From Tiliqua scincoides (Eukaryota > Chordata > Lepidosauria > Squamata > Scincidae), in contig NC_089822.1 of the NCBI RefSeq assembly GCF_035046505.1, positions 101,254,659 through 101,318,658 on the forward strand: a stretch of 64,000 bases of DNA, written 5' to 3'. The notes beneath the pieces were generated by a model that searched no databases, was not told the DNA's origin, and saw nothing but the letters and a program-made list of their open reading frames with translations. How positions within the stretch are numbered: position 1 is the first letter of the stretch; every line of letters starts with the position of its first letter. The translations under genes and the position numbers were made by a program. This document shows, piece after piece, positions 22,921 through 35,253 of this stretch.

Positions 22921-25249
22921 TGGAAGAATGCAAGAGCGTCTTTCTTCAGTCTAAAGCACTTCAGTTCATATTATATAGAAGACTCTTTGAAATAAAGAGG
23001 CATAAATTGGACAGTGGCCAACAAGTTTGTTTAGTTTCTACATCTGCTTCTGTAAGCAACGCAAGAAGCCTGGGTTTCAGAAAAAAGAACCGTGATACAG
23101 TATTTTATTTTAAAACATGCCACTTGAAAAATTGTCCCAAAATAAGGGTGAACTCAAAGAACTGGCTAAGTGGTAAACAGTTAGATTGACTGGAAAATGC
23201 AACGTTTTCTTTATGCAACAAATGTTTGAGAAAATGACAAATATAGTCTTTCCATGACAGGACCCATAATCACTTTTTACCTTCCCTTAAGGAAGACCTA
23301 CTGAGAGAAATTCCCTATGGAGATAAACTCCATAGGGAGTCTACATGCTGGTTAATTTCTGACTACAGAAATTAATGACTACATGTTGGTTAATTTCTGA
23401 AAGAAGCATAGATCCCATTCTGAAGAATGGGCAGACATTTGCAGTGTAACTGAAGGTGAGAAAAGCTTCTCTTTCTTAGCCAGAGGTATGGGATGAAGAA
23501 TTCCAGATTAGGGAATTTCAGAAGATGATAAAGTATGTTCTAATCCAGAGCCTGCTAGAGTCAATTGTGGGGAGAAGAATCCTTTGAAGGCGCTGAGATA
23601 GTTGTTTATGTTTGGTGCAAGGTTTCTTCACTTTCCATAAATCTCTTATTATGAGTGGTGACCAATGTAACTGATATAAAGGGTCTTGGATAAAATGAGG
23701 TTTCTTTGTATTCCCCAGAAATTGTTGTTGAAGGTATAAATTGTTGTTGAAGGTATTATCTCATTGGATCCCTTTCATTACATGAAAATTAAGTCCAGCT
23801 GAAACAATGTGACTTATTCCCAGTTAAGGTCTACACTCCAGACAACTTCACAACTTGCTCCACTTGCCCTGTGTCTTGTGTGTCTTGAAGAGCAGCCGTA
23901 TAACACCCCATGGCAAAGTGATTATGGTATAGCTTAAGGTCGCCTGTTCAATGGGAAGAAATATGAAAGTTCTCACTAAGCTCATCTCAATTCATTTTCT
24001 GCATCGTAGCTATGACAGTGGTCTTGGGAGACTGCAGGTGTAACTGATAAGTTGTGTCTGAAGGGTCAGTGCTTGAAAGGAAAGGTGAGATGCAGCCTAA
24101 TTCTGCAATATTCCCTCTAAGTGGTCCACGCTGCTGCATGGACCCCTTGGACTGCTATGTTGTTTCCAGATGCATGGCAAAATACATCTTTGCTGGACTT
24201 CTGGGAATGCCGAGCTCCAAGCTGCACAGAGCTCAGCTTCCCAGGGCTTCAAGTTGTGCAGACACATGATCACACAGCTTAAAGTCAAGTCAAGCCAGCT
24301 TAGCCTAGTGGTTACTTTGAGCTTAAAGGGAACAGTAGTCATGGGCTGAGCCCATGTGCTAATCCAAGTGTATGGGAGAATCTCCCACCAAAGGGATAGT
24401 CAGTGCTATCAACTTTCACAATACTGGTGGTCCATTGGAATGGAGCAGAGAAGGAGTTGAATGGAATTGGACTGGCACTATCTGAAACTGAAATGAGAGA
24501 ATCAACTGTCTGTTTCAGTGGGTATGCTTGCATCACTAACCCAGTAAGGACCAATTAACATGTGTGCTTAGATGCTAGAGGTTTTTCCTTCCCAAACCTT
24601 CTTTTCCGCTTTGGTTACCGTATCCAGAAGGAGGATCCATGCACAGAAACCTAACTTGCGCACAAATTGCCTTTCTTAGATTGGGATGCAACATGTGAGC
24701 TTCCTCTGAGATTTTCTCCAAATAAACAAGAAGGTAATTCTGAGCTTCCATCTCCTTTCTGATAATGAGGAATCACATAATAAGCCTTGGTCTCCACTTC
24801 TGATGGCACTTCAGTCCACAAAGTGCTGTTACTGTTCATATCACAGTTTATATATTACAGTGACACTGTGAGGTAGATTGGGCTGAGAGCAGCTTCTTGA
24901 GATTATCAAGGAAGTAACATATTGGTTAAGTGGGAATTAGAAACTGAGTCTTATATAAGTGACCTCAAGATACCATCCATAGTGCCACAGAAATCCTACT
25001 ATTGCTTGCAAAGCCTAATCCACATAGGTCACAAAAGAGTGTCCTGAGAAGCAGAAGGAGTCTTTCCAAGTCATATTTTGCTTAGTGTAGTAGTAATTTG
25101 TATGTCTCTGATAAAGCACAGTCTTATTTATGAATGCCCTTACCACAATAAATGTGTTCTAGATACCACACAACTACTTGCTGTATTTGATCTAACATAG
25201 CTACTCATCTGTGATTTTATTTTCCAAACATTTCTTTTTAAAATAAATT
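22921..25249. other. Gene-free stretch
   Basis: No gene recognised. A perfect small hairpin tccctatggag/ctccataggga lies at 23311-23338, beside a near-exact repeat of catg[c/t]tggttaatttctga (23348 and 23384). Around 24862-24960 the words tgaggtagattgggctgag resemble a worn tRNA-type SINE. Confidence 0.35.
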
Positions 25250-25257
25250 TTCTAGAC

Positions 25258-25619
25258 CAAGGTTCTCACACAGTTACCACTGGGACCCACTTTTTAGAAT
25301 GAGAATCTGTCAGGACCCACCAGAAGTGATGTCATGACCGGAAGTGACATCATCAAGCAGGAAAATTTTTAACAATCCTAGGCTGCAGTCCGGCTCACAC
25401 TTACCCAGAAGTAAGTCCCATTTATTATCATTATTGAAAGAATATACATTGTAGCTTGTTAAAAGTACAGGTCTGTAATATCTCCCCAAATGCGGTCACA
25501 TACCATGGTAGCATCAAGTCTAATATATTAAAAATAAAATATTGAAATGAATGGGGACCCACCTGAAATTGGCTTGCGACCCACCCAGTGGGTCCCAACC
25601 CACAGTTTGAGAAACATTG
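25258..25619. mobile_element. hAT element, perfect 8 bp target duplication
   Basis: Starts caaggttctcacacag and ends cccacagtttgagaaacattg. The duplication ttctagac is perfect at 25250-25257 and 25620-25627. Inside are gaagtgatgtcatgaccgg and half of the palindromic repeat (acccagaagtaagtccca). Same family as 32503-32834 (inverted) and 45210-45573. It lies 250 bases upstream of the first receptor ORF. Confidence 0.85.
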
Positions 25620-25627
25620 TTCTAGAC

Positions 25628-25866
25628 ATTTTTTGTAGAAGAAATGAACAAGGATAAAAACTAGAAACACAGTAATGGGCAGTGATCCCTTTGGGGGCTG
25701 TGGCCGTACATGTCGTTATCAGATCTATTTTTATATTGGTGACTGTTAAATGGAGTAATCACTCCTCCTCTAGACACGTGTCCTTGTTTTTAATATCCAG
25801 TTTCTGCACATGAAACAGCAGTCTGAGTAATTTTTAATTCATCTGGGCATTTTTTCATTTCAGTAG
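25628..25866 (+). promoter_or_regulatory. Splice acceptor just before the first OR coding exon
   Basis: A T-rich tract ending ttttttcatttcag closes at 25863, three bases before the ATG at 25867. Olfactory receptor genes usually have a non-coding 5' exon spliced onto the coding exon here. The upstream exon and promoter could not be located. Confidence 0.55.
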
Positions 25867-26859
25867 ATGCAACACAGACTGGATGCCGTGGTGGGAAACA
25901 GTAACCTCAGTCTTCGTCGGGCGGTAACAGAATTTGTTCTGCTGGGCTTTCCTGATGTCCGTGTGTTGGAGCTCTCCCTCTTTGTAGTCTGCACTGTCAT
26001 CTTCACTCTCACCCTCTTGGGAAACCTGATCATCATCACAGTGGTGATGATGGCCTCCCATCTTCACACCCCCATGTACTTTTTCCTGGGGAACCTCTCT
26101 CTCCTGGAAATTTTCTTCACCTCAGCCATTGTACCTAAGATGCTGGTCAACCTTCTGTCTGAGAAGAAGACTATTTCATTCTCTGGCTGCATCGCTCAGT
26201 GTCACTTCTATTTTTTCCTGGGCTCCACTGAGTTGATCCTCCTGGCTGTGATGTCTATTGACCGTTACGTGGCCATTTGCAACCCACTCCGCTATGCTAT
26301 CATCATGAACAGCCGAGTCTGCATCTCTCTGGTGCTTGGTTGCTGGGTCGGAGGGTTTTTGCACATCCTATGGCCAACAGTAGTGATATCTCAGCTCCCT
26401 TACTGTGGTCCAAATGTCATCAATCACTTTTTTTGTGACAGCACCCCACTTCTGAAGCTTTCTTGCTCTGACACAGGCCTCATTGAACTAGTTGATGTGC
26501 TTCTTGCCTCCATTTTGCTTGTGGGCACCCTATTGGTCATCATGGTCTCCTACATTTACATTATTTCCACAGTGCTTAAGATCCCATCAGCCATTGGGAG
26601 GCACAAGGCCTTTTCTACCTGTGCCTCACATGTCATTGTGGTTACAATCTATTACGGCAGCTCCATCTTTATGTATGCCCAGCCAGCACAAAGCTCCTCC
26701 TTGGAGTTCAACAAGGTGGTGGCCATTTTGACAGCTGTGGTAACACCACTTCTTAACCCCCTTATCTATAGCTTGAGAAATGAGAAAGTGAAGGAGGCCT
26801 TGCAAGGAATGGTGAATCGGAGCAGAGCTTTCCAGAGGAACACAGAACCATTGGTATGA
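25867..26859 (+). CDS. Class II olfactory receptor, family 6-like
   Basis: Seven-membrane odorant receptor of 330 residues that should signal through Golf in olfactory neurons. An N-glycosylation site is at N13 (NLS). Landmarks: GN at 52-53 in TM1, [13 protein letters not shown] at 66-78 in TM2, C98, [15 protein letters not shown] at 119-133 ending TM3, C170/C180/C190 in loop 2, SY at 218-219 in TM5, KAFSTCASH at 237-245 starting TM6, and NPLIYSLRN at 287-295 in TM7. All family hallmarks are intact in one open frame, so it is probably functional. I chose the first ATG because the acceptor at 25863 directly precedes it; no later Met lies before the N13 site. It shares many words with the gene at 35254 ([23 protein letters not shown]), suggesting an old duplication. 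The family 6 call rests on reading, not on a tree. Confidence 0.92.
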   Translation: MQHRLDAVVGNSNLSLRRAVTEFVLLGFPDVRVLELSLFVVCTVIFTLTLLGNLIIITVVMMASHLHTPMYFFLGNLSLLEIFFTSAIVPKMLVNLLSEKKTISFSGCIAQCHFYFFLGSTELILLAVMSIDRYVAICNPLRYAIIMNSRVCISLVLGCWVGGFLHILWPTVVISQLPYCGPNVINHFFCDSTPLLKLSCSDTGLIELVDVLLASILLVGTLLVIMVSYIYIISTVLKIPSAIGRHKAFSTCASHVIVVTIYYGSSIFMYAQPAQSSSLEFNKVVAILTAVVTPLLNPLIYSLRNEKVKEALQGMVNRSRAFQRNTEPLV

Positions 26860-27151
26860 TCCTTAGGCAGACACTCAAAGATTCCTTCTGGTGAACTATG
26901 GAAAGAACTCTCTCCTCCTGCAAAGTCTTCTCACCAACCAGAGGAGGAGTATGGCAGTTACAATAATTTTAATAATGATGGTTTTTGGCCTTCTAAGTTA
27001 TGACACCATCTTCCAAACCAATATCTTTTTTTCCCCATTTTTTAGTGCACATCTCTATGAAACATGCCTTTTTAAACTTTGGAGGGGGCAGGGTGTTGCA
27101 AAGACAATGACAATTGTGTTGGGGTCACCCAGAGTGTGCAGAGTGTACATT
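26860..27151. other. 3' flank of the OR gene, no feature
   Basis: No further coding sequence. I see no AATAAA in the first 280 bases after the stop, so the mRNA end is not placed. Confidence 0.35.
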
Positions 27152-27385
27152 TGCTGTAGCGGAGAGTGTTGGGCTTGGATCCAGAAGGGCGTAGGTTGAA
27201 ATCCTCCCTTGATTATGCAGTTCACTGTAGAACTTTGGACCAGTCATCATCATGATTCAGTGGGACTTTGACTAGTCACTGTCTCTCACTCCCAACCTAG
27301 CCTCTTAATATGTTGTGATATTAAACTGAATGCTGTGTAAACTACCTTTGGAGCAAAACTGGGCTATACACGTAATCAGTAAATA
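27152..27385 (+). mobile_element. Worn Sauria-type SINE
   Basis: gtgttgggcttggatccaga and gtaggttgaaatcctccc form a tRNA-like head with a B-box-like word; later actttggaccagtcat and gtaaactacctttggagc match the body and tail of Bov-B-partnered Sauria SINEs. Heavily diverged. Confidence 0.5.
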
Positions 27386-29036
27386 TTGTACTGAGTTTGG
27401 GTTCTCTTGTTTATTGTGAATGAGCGTGAATTATTGAATGAATGTGAATTTTGCCTAAATTTTCACCTGTTGGAAGTCAGGGATTTGACGAAAACAACTT
27501 TCTGTTCCTTGATGTCCCTAGCTTTCGGAATAAGGCTCCCAGTAGGGTAAACAGTTTGAAGCCAGTTGGATTCTGAAACAGAGAGAAGGAGGGAGAGCTG
27601 AAAGTTAACTGAAAGTGAAATACCTGAGTTGCAGAGGCTCTCCATGTGAATCTGATGCAGGGGCAGTGAATTTGTTGCTCGCTGTAGGAGTGTCTCTGTG
27701 CCTGCCTGTCATAGCCTGCCTGTATATTTGTAAATAAAACATATATTACAAAGACACAGTACGTTTCCAATGCTCTCTTCTCCAAATGAAATTAAACCCT
27801 CTAGTGCTCTAGTGGAACTTCTAGTGTGGAACTTCTCACCACTCTTTGGGAATTCAGGAGAGCATGTCACATTATTCTGTGGTTTGTGCCAATTACCAGT
27901 ACTGGTTCCATCTTGTCCATTGTGGGAAGAAGATTACACCTATGACTAAATCAGCCCATGCGCTTTGTAGAACAACATAAAACTGACACTGAAACTTTGA
28001 TTAATCCAATGGTTAAACCTGCAGATGCTCCAAGTTGATTGTACATTGGCACAAATTCAGTGATGAGGAGTCAAACCACTGCATTATTCAGGATAATGCA
28101 GACAGAGGCAGGTTTACATGTTACATATCTATTTTGCTCTTGTCATGAAGTGCTTTTGCATGTGGGAGTGGGCGGTGCAAACTTCAGTGTCCGTTTCCCA
28201 AGATTACACATAGCTTTCTTTTCAAGTTCAATTTTTTTTTTGAACAAAGAGACATTGCAAAATGCTTTTCCAGTGAAGTTCATGTGACATATCCATATTT
28301 TCAGTGGTTATCATATAATGCCATCATATAATGCAATGGATGGGGGTTTCCATGTTCCAGATGTTCTCTTGAATCCCTCTAATGCTCTCTTGGTCATACC
28401 CCAAAACTGAAAAAGAACTGATCCTGTAACTTTTTTACCAGTGGTAGTCCTACCACGGCATGGGGCACCTCAGGATTTGAGATACCATTAAGGCAGGGGC
28501 AGTAGATGGGTTGAAAGGCCAAACTCTTCATCTAACAGGGCCACATTGCTCCACAGAGAAGGTTGTTCATAAACTACCTCGGAAATTAAAGCAATCTATA
28601 AACCTTTACATAAATATCCCTAATTTTCCACCACTAAATCCGAAATCATTAATCCTAAAAGGGAAGGGGGACAAAAGTAAGAACAATCACTAATTTTGCA
28701 AAAGAATACCCCTTGTCACCCAATCTCAACGAGCTACCCTTCCAAACCTTGTGTATCAGGATCTCTTCATTAGCCCCACCAGCCTTGGCTCTAACTGCCA
28801 GTCCCAACCACTCTCAGGCTTGAACACACTCCTGCAGCTCCCAACTGCCCATCACCTGAATACCCCCCCCCCCAAGCTGGAATACATTTGCAGGAGCATT
28901 GCTGGGATACTTAATATGGTACAGATGATAGCTGCAGAAGTGAAGATACGGTTATGAAGAAGGCATAAAGCCATTCTGTGGTACTGTAGGAGAATTTCCA
29001 CTCCTTCTCATGTTCAATTAGCAGAGGTACAAAATA
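27386..29036. other. Gene-free stretch with a poly-A signal
   Basis: The block 27468-27760 starts tgttggaagtcaggg and holds a plus-strand AATAAA at 27734, so it may be an old LTR or the 3' end of some transcript; no paired end or duplication was found. The rest (28000-29036) shows no gene; a C run lies at 28863-28875. Confidence 0.3.
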
Positions 29037-29304
29037 CAGGCATGCCCCAGTATCCGCGAGGGTTCCGTTCCAGAACCCCTCACAGATAACTGAAACAGCA
29101 GATTCTTGGGATGTCCCCCACTCTCCCTCACCTCTAGAGTCTCTTCTGAGCCCTGCAGAGGCCGTGGGAGGATGCGTTCAGCCTCTGTGGGCCTCAGAAG
29201 AGCCTCCGGAGGGTGCATGGAGCAATATGTGAGGGACCCCACATCCATAAATAAGAGAATAATCAAAACTGCAGGTATGGGATCTGCGGATAAGGGGGGC
29301 CTCC
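29037..29304. mobile_element. Tigger-like MITE (tatccgcgagggttcc type)
   Basis: Starts caggcatgccccagtatccg after a TA and ends gcggataaggggggcctcc before a TA. The centre has an inverted pair, cttctgagccctgcagagg and ggcctcagaag. Related to 48510-49055 and to the nested copy at 2176. Confidence 0.7.
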
Positions 29305-29306
29305 TA

Positions 29307-30767
29307 TAGCCAGAAAGAGGTTTTTTGATGCATCAGATACACATAGCAAGTACATGCATCTGACCCTTAGCCAGAAATAATCAAGTCTTTATATAGTACA
29401 ACTAGGGTAAACTTACCCAATCACATTCATGCAAAACCTAATCACCCCATCAACACCTTCCACCAAGCTGACTGAGCTTAGGTCTGAATGTCCAAGACGA
29501 CAATTCCTGGTAAGGTCACCAGGGCCGTATAAACCGTATAAGGGCACCAGTAAATTCAGAGCCGTATAAACTCATGGCCAGATCCCTAGGCTTTCAGGTA
29601 TTTTGGGCCCCCTCCAGCACTTCAGTCTTTCATCCCACTACAGCTGACATCCTGATCTGGTACAGTAGGTACTATACTACAGTACATAGCAATGTACTGT
29701 ACACAGCAGTACAGTACATAGCAATACATAGCCCTATATCCATTTTGAGGGTTTCCTGATGAATTCTATTCATCATTTTTTAAAATATTTTTATTGTGCA
29801 AGTAGAACTCTACAGGAAAGCACATTTTGGGGATATAATTGTTGCCTTTAACTGTTGGAACCCTAGGGTGCAGATAACAGTGACTCAGCAAAATGAATGA
29901 ATGAATGAATGACAGGCCCCTAGTCCCTGCGGGGCCCCTGGGCGTCAACCTAGTCAGCCTTATGAATAATATGGCCCTGCCTGTAGTAATAGCTTCCCTC
30001 CTTTCCCCCTTCAGTATGTTAGTGTATTGTGCAGAAATTGGAAGAGTAAAGATGAATATAATCTGTGAGATGCCCATTGCAGGTCCCCAGTCCTTTTACA
30101 ACCTTCCAAAAGTAACAGCACACAGTATGCCAAGTGTCAGTCTTCCACAAGTTTCCTGAAGGCATGGTATGATATTTTTGTGATTATTTCCCCCCCCCCT
30201 CTCGTACTGTATTCCTAGGAATCGCATACTTCTGGAATGCCTGGTTGACAGCTACTTTGCATTTTGCTACTGTCTTTAGGGTGCTGGGCCCAGACGGCTT
30301 CTTAAAGGTCAGAGATTCCCTTGGGAAGAGCTACAGTGGAGGCGTTCAAGCAACTGATGGTTAAATGCAGCTCAAGAAAGTTATTTAAATCCATCGCTGT
30401 AAACAAGGCCCTGGAGTCTTCGGGGTTACATCCTGGAAAAACTGAGCTGGTGCTTGGCTCTTACAACACTAGTGCGATGAGTGCTAGAGAAACTCAGCAT
30501 CCATCCAAATCAAGCCCATGTGTACCAGTTAGAGTTTTATATGCAGAAGATAAAACTTTTTAATTAGTTCCTTAGAGGCTGCTAGAGAAGTTTCCTAATT
30601 ATTCTCAGCTTGTCCAATTTTGACTTATCTCTCATATGTATACTGTGCATGAGTCAAGGACTGTCTTCAGAAATAGTGACAACACCCAGTGGATGATCCA
30701 GTTTGTTATCATGAAATACAACATTATTCATATTATTATACTCTCAGGTTCATCCTGCTTAATTTAA
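29307..30767. other. Gene-free stretch
   Basis: No gene recognised. A patch of repeated gtacagtacatagcaat words lies at 29655-29735, an (ATGA)n run at 29892-29911, and a C run at 30191-30198. Confidence 0.35.
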
Positions 30768-30858
30768 AGCACAATGCTATGCATGTCTACTCAGAAATAC
30801 ACCCAGTGAGTTCAATGGGACTTATTCCCAGCACAATGCATATAGGATTGCAGTGATA
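30768..30858. repeat. Palindromic agtaagtccc repeat
   Basis: gcacaatgctatgcatgtc at left, caatgggacttattcccag at centre and ataggattgcagtg at right. Confidence 0.6.
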
Positions 30859-32429
30859 TATGTATTGAGGTACATGAGTGTGTGGAGGGGTATTTGCTTG
30901 ATAGTTGATTTTGCTTATATACCCAAAGATATATTTTATTGTTCATACATATATCATGACTTCTTGCTGGACATCCCTTCTATTAGGCTGATGGCTAACT
31001 AATAATGAATGGTGGTCAATGGAAGTTTCATCAATGTGTGCGAAAGATAGGAGGCAGTCTTCTGATAGCTAGGGATCTCTTTAGTTGGAATTGCAACTCG
31101 AAGAAGTTGGATTCATCCAGCTGCTGGAAGGGAGCAGACAGTGAAAAAGAGCTAGTAGTTTGAAATGGACAAAAATAGGAAGAGGCAGGAATTGAGAGCA
31201 GGGAGTTCACTGCTGGAATTAGCTGGACATAGGAATGCAGTCTTGGGGGAGTCACTTCCTGTTGAAAGAGTGCCAATTTTTGTGAGCATTTGTTAAGTAA
31301 AGTGAAATGATATGCAGGATTGGGCTACCGGGGGGGGGGGAGTGTTATGACTGCGGAAGCAACTTCCGCTGTTGTAGAATGGCTGCCAATGACATGCACA
31401 GCATGAGTGAAAGGATGACAATAAAATGCCTATCGTGGAAGCAACTGGAGAATCCACAGTTGAGAAGTCAAGGTGGAATGAAGAGACAGATTCCTTCAAT
31501 TCCCAAAAGGTGGTTCTTGAAGCATTTTGTCAAAAATAGACCCAGTAGGATAAGTGTCCCATGTTACTGCTACTATGAGTCACAAAGGTCTTCTAATGCC
31601 ACCTGTGTAGCTTTTTAGTCTCCTGGGAGCATAAGATGGGCTACAAACAGAAGTCTGATTACAAAAATACTTTACTTGGCTACACAGCCCTTTGAATCAT
31701 GAACAAAAGCATCAGGCATAGAGGATATCTAGAAGGGCAAAATAACAGACACTTTGTACCCCTTTCTCCTTTTTTAGACTTAGCATGTGAGGTGAAAGCA
31801 TGCTTTTCTTATATTATATATATACACACACGCATGCCATTGATATTGAAGATATCAAAATGTGTAGAATTTCAAACGCTTTCTCAGTCTGGATCTGCTT
31901 CTAAGCTGCTGGTCTCATTCCACCAACTATGCTGGAATTCTTCCATTTCAAATCTTGTGTGCTTTCTCAAGATTCTCAGCACCGTAAGTAATTCCATGGG
32001 GTCCCCCTCATATACTTATTGCACTGAAAACAATCCTGTGGATCCTCTAGTCCTGATACAAGAAGATATGCTATTCTCCTATAATAGGGATGGCCAGCAG
32101 GAGGTTTGTGGGTCAGAGCTAGGCCCTGCAGCAATTTTGTCTGCCCCTCCCCCCAACAAAATTTGAATGATGTGAGAATAAATCAGCATCCAAAAGGAAA
32201 ATAAATTGACTTTCAAAAATTATGTGTAAGTCCACACTATAATCACTCTGTGTTTCATATGTGATGCCTTGGTCTGAGACTTTTAAGGCCTGGCTATCTG
32301 ATGGGATTGACTTGTCCAGCTTCTACACCACATTTTGAAAAAACACCTTTGAACATTGGCTAGCTCTGAAATAAAGAACCTCCAGCATGTGCTAAGTTTT
32401 ACTTTTCCTGACTGAAGAAACTTCACAGA
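30859..32429. other. Gene-free stretch
   Basis: No gene recognised. The 155-codon frame at 31699-32166 has no family motif or compositional bias that supports coding. A G run lies at 31330-31340. Confidence 0.35.
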
Positions 32430-33045
32430 AAATTCTATAGTTGCCTTGGGCAGTTTATTCCACTGCTGAGCTGCTTTTATAGTTAAGAAATTTCCCCTAA
32501 TGCAGTGTTTCTCAAACTGTGGGCCGGGACCCACTAGGTGGGTCGTAAGCCAATTTCAGGTGGGTCCCCATTCAGTTCAATGTTTTATTTTTAATATATT
32601 AGACTTGATGCTACCGTGGTATGTGACTGCATTTGAGGAAATGTTATAGATCTGTAACATTTTAACAGACTGCTCTGTATATGCTTTTAACAATGATAGT
32701 AAATGGGACTTACTCCTGGGTAAGTGCGAGTAGAATTACAGCCTAGGACTGTAAAAATTTTTCCTGCTTGGTGGGTCCTGACAGATTCTCATTCTAAAAA
32801 ATGGGTCCTGGTGCTAAAAGTGTGAGAACCACTGCCGTAATGTATAACCAAAATCGGCTTTCTGGAGTTTAAACTCAGTGCTTCTTTTTTCAGTCACTGT
32901 TGGAATGGAATGAAGAATTCCTTAGCCTCTTTCAGTACAGTAGAATAATCTCAGACTGTTGCTCCATGTGATCTGTTCTCTCAGCTAAGCATCCAGCTCC
33001 TTTAGTTTTTCCTCATACAATTTGTCTTCTGTATCCCTCCCTTTT
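32430..33045 (-). mobile_element. CR1/L3-type LINE fragment split by a hAT
   Basis: Left of the hAT, cttgggcagtttattccactgctgag and cagctgcttttatagttaag style text; right of it, taaccaaaatcggctttctg, tttaaactcagtgcttc and catccagctcctttag. In that order this is the inverse of the C-terminal CR1/L3 coding region, and the hAT 32503-32834 sits cleanly inside it. Confidence 0.65.
32503..32834 (-). mobile_element. hAT element inserted in a CR1 LINE
   Basis: Starts cagtgtttctcaaactgtgg, ends aagtgtgagaaccactg. Flanking octamers ccctaatg (32495-32502) and ccgtaatg (32835-32842) match at 7 of 8. Inverted copy of the 25258 family. Confidence 0.85.
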
Positions 33046-33834
33046 TTATGTTTTGTTAAAATAATGTCATGCAACAGTCACAGGGCAAACATATTTAATT
33101 ATAAGCATGTAAAATATACAATTAGAAATTACTGCTTTACGGGTAAAACATTGGAACACACCCTGAGCAAAGTGCTTCCTCTTGTTGGGATTGTCTGCTT
33201 GGCATATTAAAATTTTGCTTTCAAAATTAACACTGAATCTGTGCGATTGCACCCATTGTGCACACCAATAATTTTGTTTCTGGCTTCTGCAAAATTAGTT
33301 TAAAATAAAAAGCAGGGAAACTGTAATGAAGGATCATTAAATACAAGATTATTGAATAAAGGTTTGTTGAGTTGAGTACAAGATTATTGTATTTTTATTA
33401 TGTGTTTTATTGTTTTGATTGGAATTTATTATAGTGTAAGATGTCTTGGGTGCCCCATTGCAGGCAGGGGAAAGGTAGGAGAGAAATTGTTAAAAAAATG
33501 CTGATGTGTGTATGTAAGACTAGAAAATAACAGCTCTCCATAGTCCACTGGCTGTTTAGCATTATATATTTAGTATCTCGAATACTGTGGTGACTTCCAT
33601 AAAAGGAAATATCTACAAAAATAGGAGGTAGCCACATTGATCTATTAGAGAAAAAAAAATCTAAATATCAGGTTTGGGTAAAATATTGCAAAGTAGTGCA
33701 ATAGCTTTTGAGTGCTGTGGGCTGGATGGTATGCAAAATATTTGGGGAGAAGAGACACAAACTAAGCAGGGCATGGGGAAGAAACCCAATGTGTGCTCTT
33801 TGTAACAGTCAAGAGGTTTTATCTACTCATCATT
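33046..33834. other. Gene-free stretch with a LINE tail
   Basis: 33380-33500 (ttttattgttttgattgg, tgtcttgggtgccccattgc) resembles an L2/CR1 3' tail. No gene. Confidence 0.4.
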
Positions 33835-34630
33835 GTCTGGGCATCATCCAATTAACACTCGAGACAACACACATGGGAGAAAGGGCCACTTTATTGGCAT
33901 TTTAATACAGAAAGGAGGCTGAGACCTGCAGTTGCAGGGGCAGTGAAAACCCCTGTGTGGTGCGGAGGTGGGACCACTGGGCGGCCCCAGAACCAAATCT
34001 GTCCCCCAGGCTGGATGTGTACCTGACTCCAAGCTGCGCCCCGTTCTTGGGCGACGCAGCTCATCCAGGTCTGTCCCATAAAGGGAAGGCAGCCGGACCA
34101 CAGCCTGCACCGCCTCGAGCCGCTGAGCCTCTGAGAAGGACCCCCGCGGTCCCGGCCAGGGCCCCAGTCAATGTCCTTGTGCCGCTGAGCCCCTGAGGAC
34201 TGCTATGGGGTTTTGCCCTGCCTATGCTGTCTGAAGGTGCACTCCAAAGTCCCAAGCATGCCTCTAACGCACCAACTGCCAATATAAAGTGACCCATTAT
34301 ATTTATGGGATATAAATGGCAGTCTGGGGTAGGCAAAAAAACTGCCTGTCGTCATCCAATCTTGACAAGCAGCAAAACGGCCCCAAACGGCGACCAGAAA
34401 AACTCAGACTGTGTAACGGGGTGGGTGTCTGCTCAGTGCCCGCGAGCAAAGAAGGAAGGGGGCTGCTGCTGTGTCCTTAAAATACCCCTGCTCCCCCCAG
34501 TCACAGCCCTCCACCAATCCCCTAAGGGGAAGGGGCTTGCGTGTTCCAGCCAGGCCATACAAACTCCGATCTCCCTGCTTGTAATTGGGCGATCGGAATT
34601 ACATTCGTCTCTGCTAGGTACAATGCAGAT
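33835..34630 (-). other. GC-rich minus-strand transcription-unit-like block, unassigned
   Basis: This block is far more GC- and CpG-rich than its surroundings. On the minus strand it has a TATA-like ttaaaata/tattttaa box near 34474-34486 and an AATAAA at 33890-33895 about 590 bases downstream. Minus-strand frames of 85-91 codons have no family motif. It could be a solitary LTR-type fossil or the 3' part of a retrocopied or unknown transcript. I could not find matching flanking duplications or a second copy here. Confidence 0.35.
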
Positions 34631-34700
34631 TTCACTTAGTTACATACCCCACTATTCATTTTTCATGCAAACATGAAGAGATCACCTTTTTCCTCTTCAT

Positions 34701-35038
34701 GCCCCACTTTTTCGGCTGAAGGACTGCATCAGATATCTGGCACAATGTCGAGCGCAGGAAAAAGAATTAAATGAAAAGTTTAAATAAATGCATTAGAGAG
34801 GGAACTTAGATGAATGAATGGGCTCAAATGTCCAGGATTTCTCCAAGCACCAACTCAGCCCTAGAAATAAAGCACACACTTAAATGTACTCCCATTCCCC
34901 CACCCCACAAATGCAGCTCTGATTGTATTTGGTCAACTGGGCCAGAGGCTCTCAGGGGATCAGAGGCTGGCCATGGGCCAGATAGAGCTTCGCCGCAGGC
35001 CACATTTGGCCCCCAGGCCGGGGTTTGGAGACCCCTCA
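34701..35038. mobile_element. hAT element of the caggggt family, left end worn
   Basis: From ttttcggctgaaggactgca to ccggggtttggagacccct it parallels 20263-20644, including caggatttctccaagcacca and gtcaactgggccagag. The left inverted end is eroded. Confidence 0.65.
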
Positions 35039-35253
35039 TGTAGAACATAGCACAACACAACAAAGATTTGTTATTTCTACTACCTCTTGTTCAATCCTCC
35101 ATTATTTTTTTACATGATTTAAAGACTTCGTGACAGGGCTAGATCAGCCTCAATTATCTGTGCAAGAAGAAACATATGATGTTGCTGTTCAACAGTCTAA
35201 CAGAAACTAATTTACTTATCTTGTCCTCCAGAGAGAAGTGTGGAAGAAGGTGG
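35039..35253 (+). promoter_or_regulatory. 5' flank and splice acceptor of the OR6V1-like gene
   Basis: The acceptor tttacttatcttgtcctccag ends at 35231, 22 bases before the paired ATGs at 35254 and 35257. The reading frame stays open back to an upstream ATG at 35176, but that Met lies on the intron side and adds 26 residues unlike any OR N-terminus. Confidence 0.55.

Noticed and set aside
31699-32166. 155-codon plus-strand frame
   Set aside because: No motif, no codon-use support by eye, no splice or start context; probably chance.
35176-35253. 26-residue N-terminal extension of the OR6V1-like gene
   Set aside because: It lies across the acceptor at 35231 and is unlike olfactory receptor N-termini.
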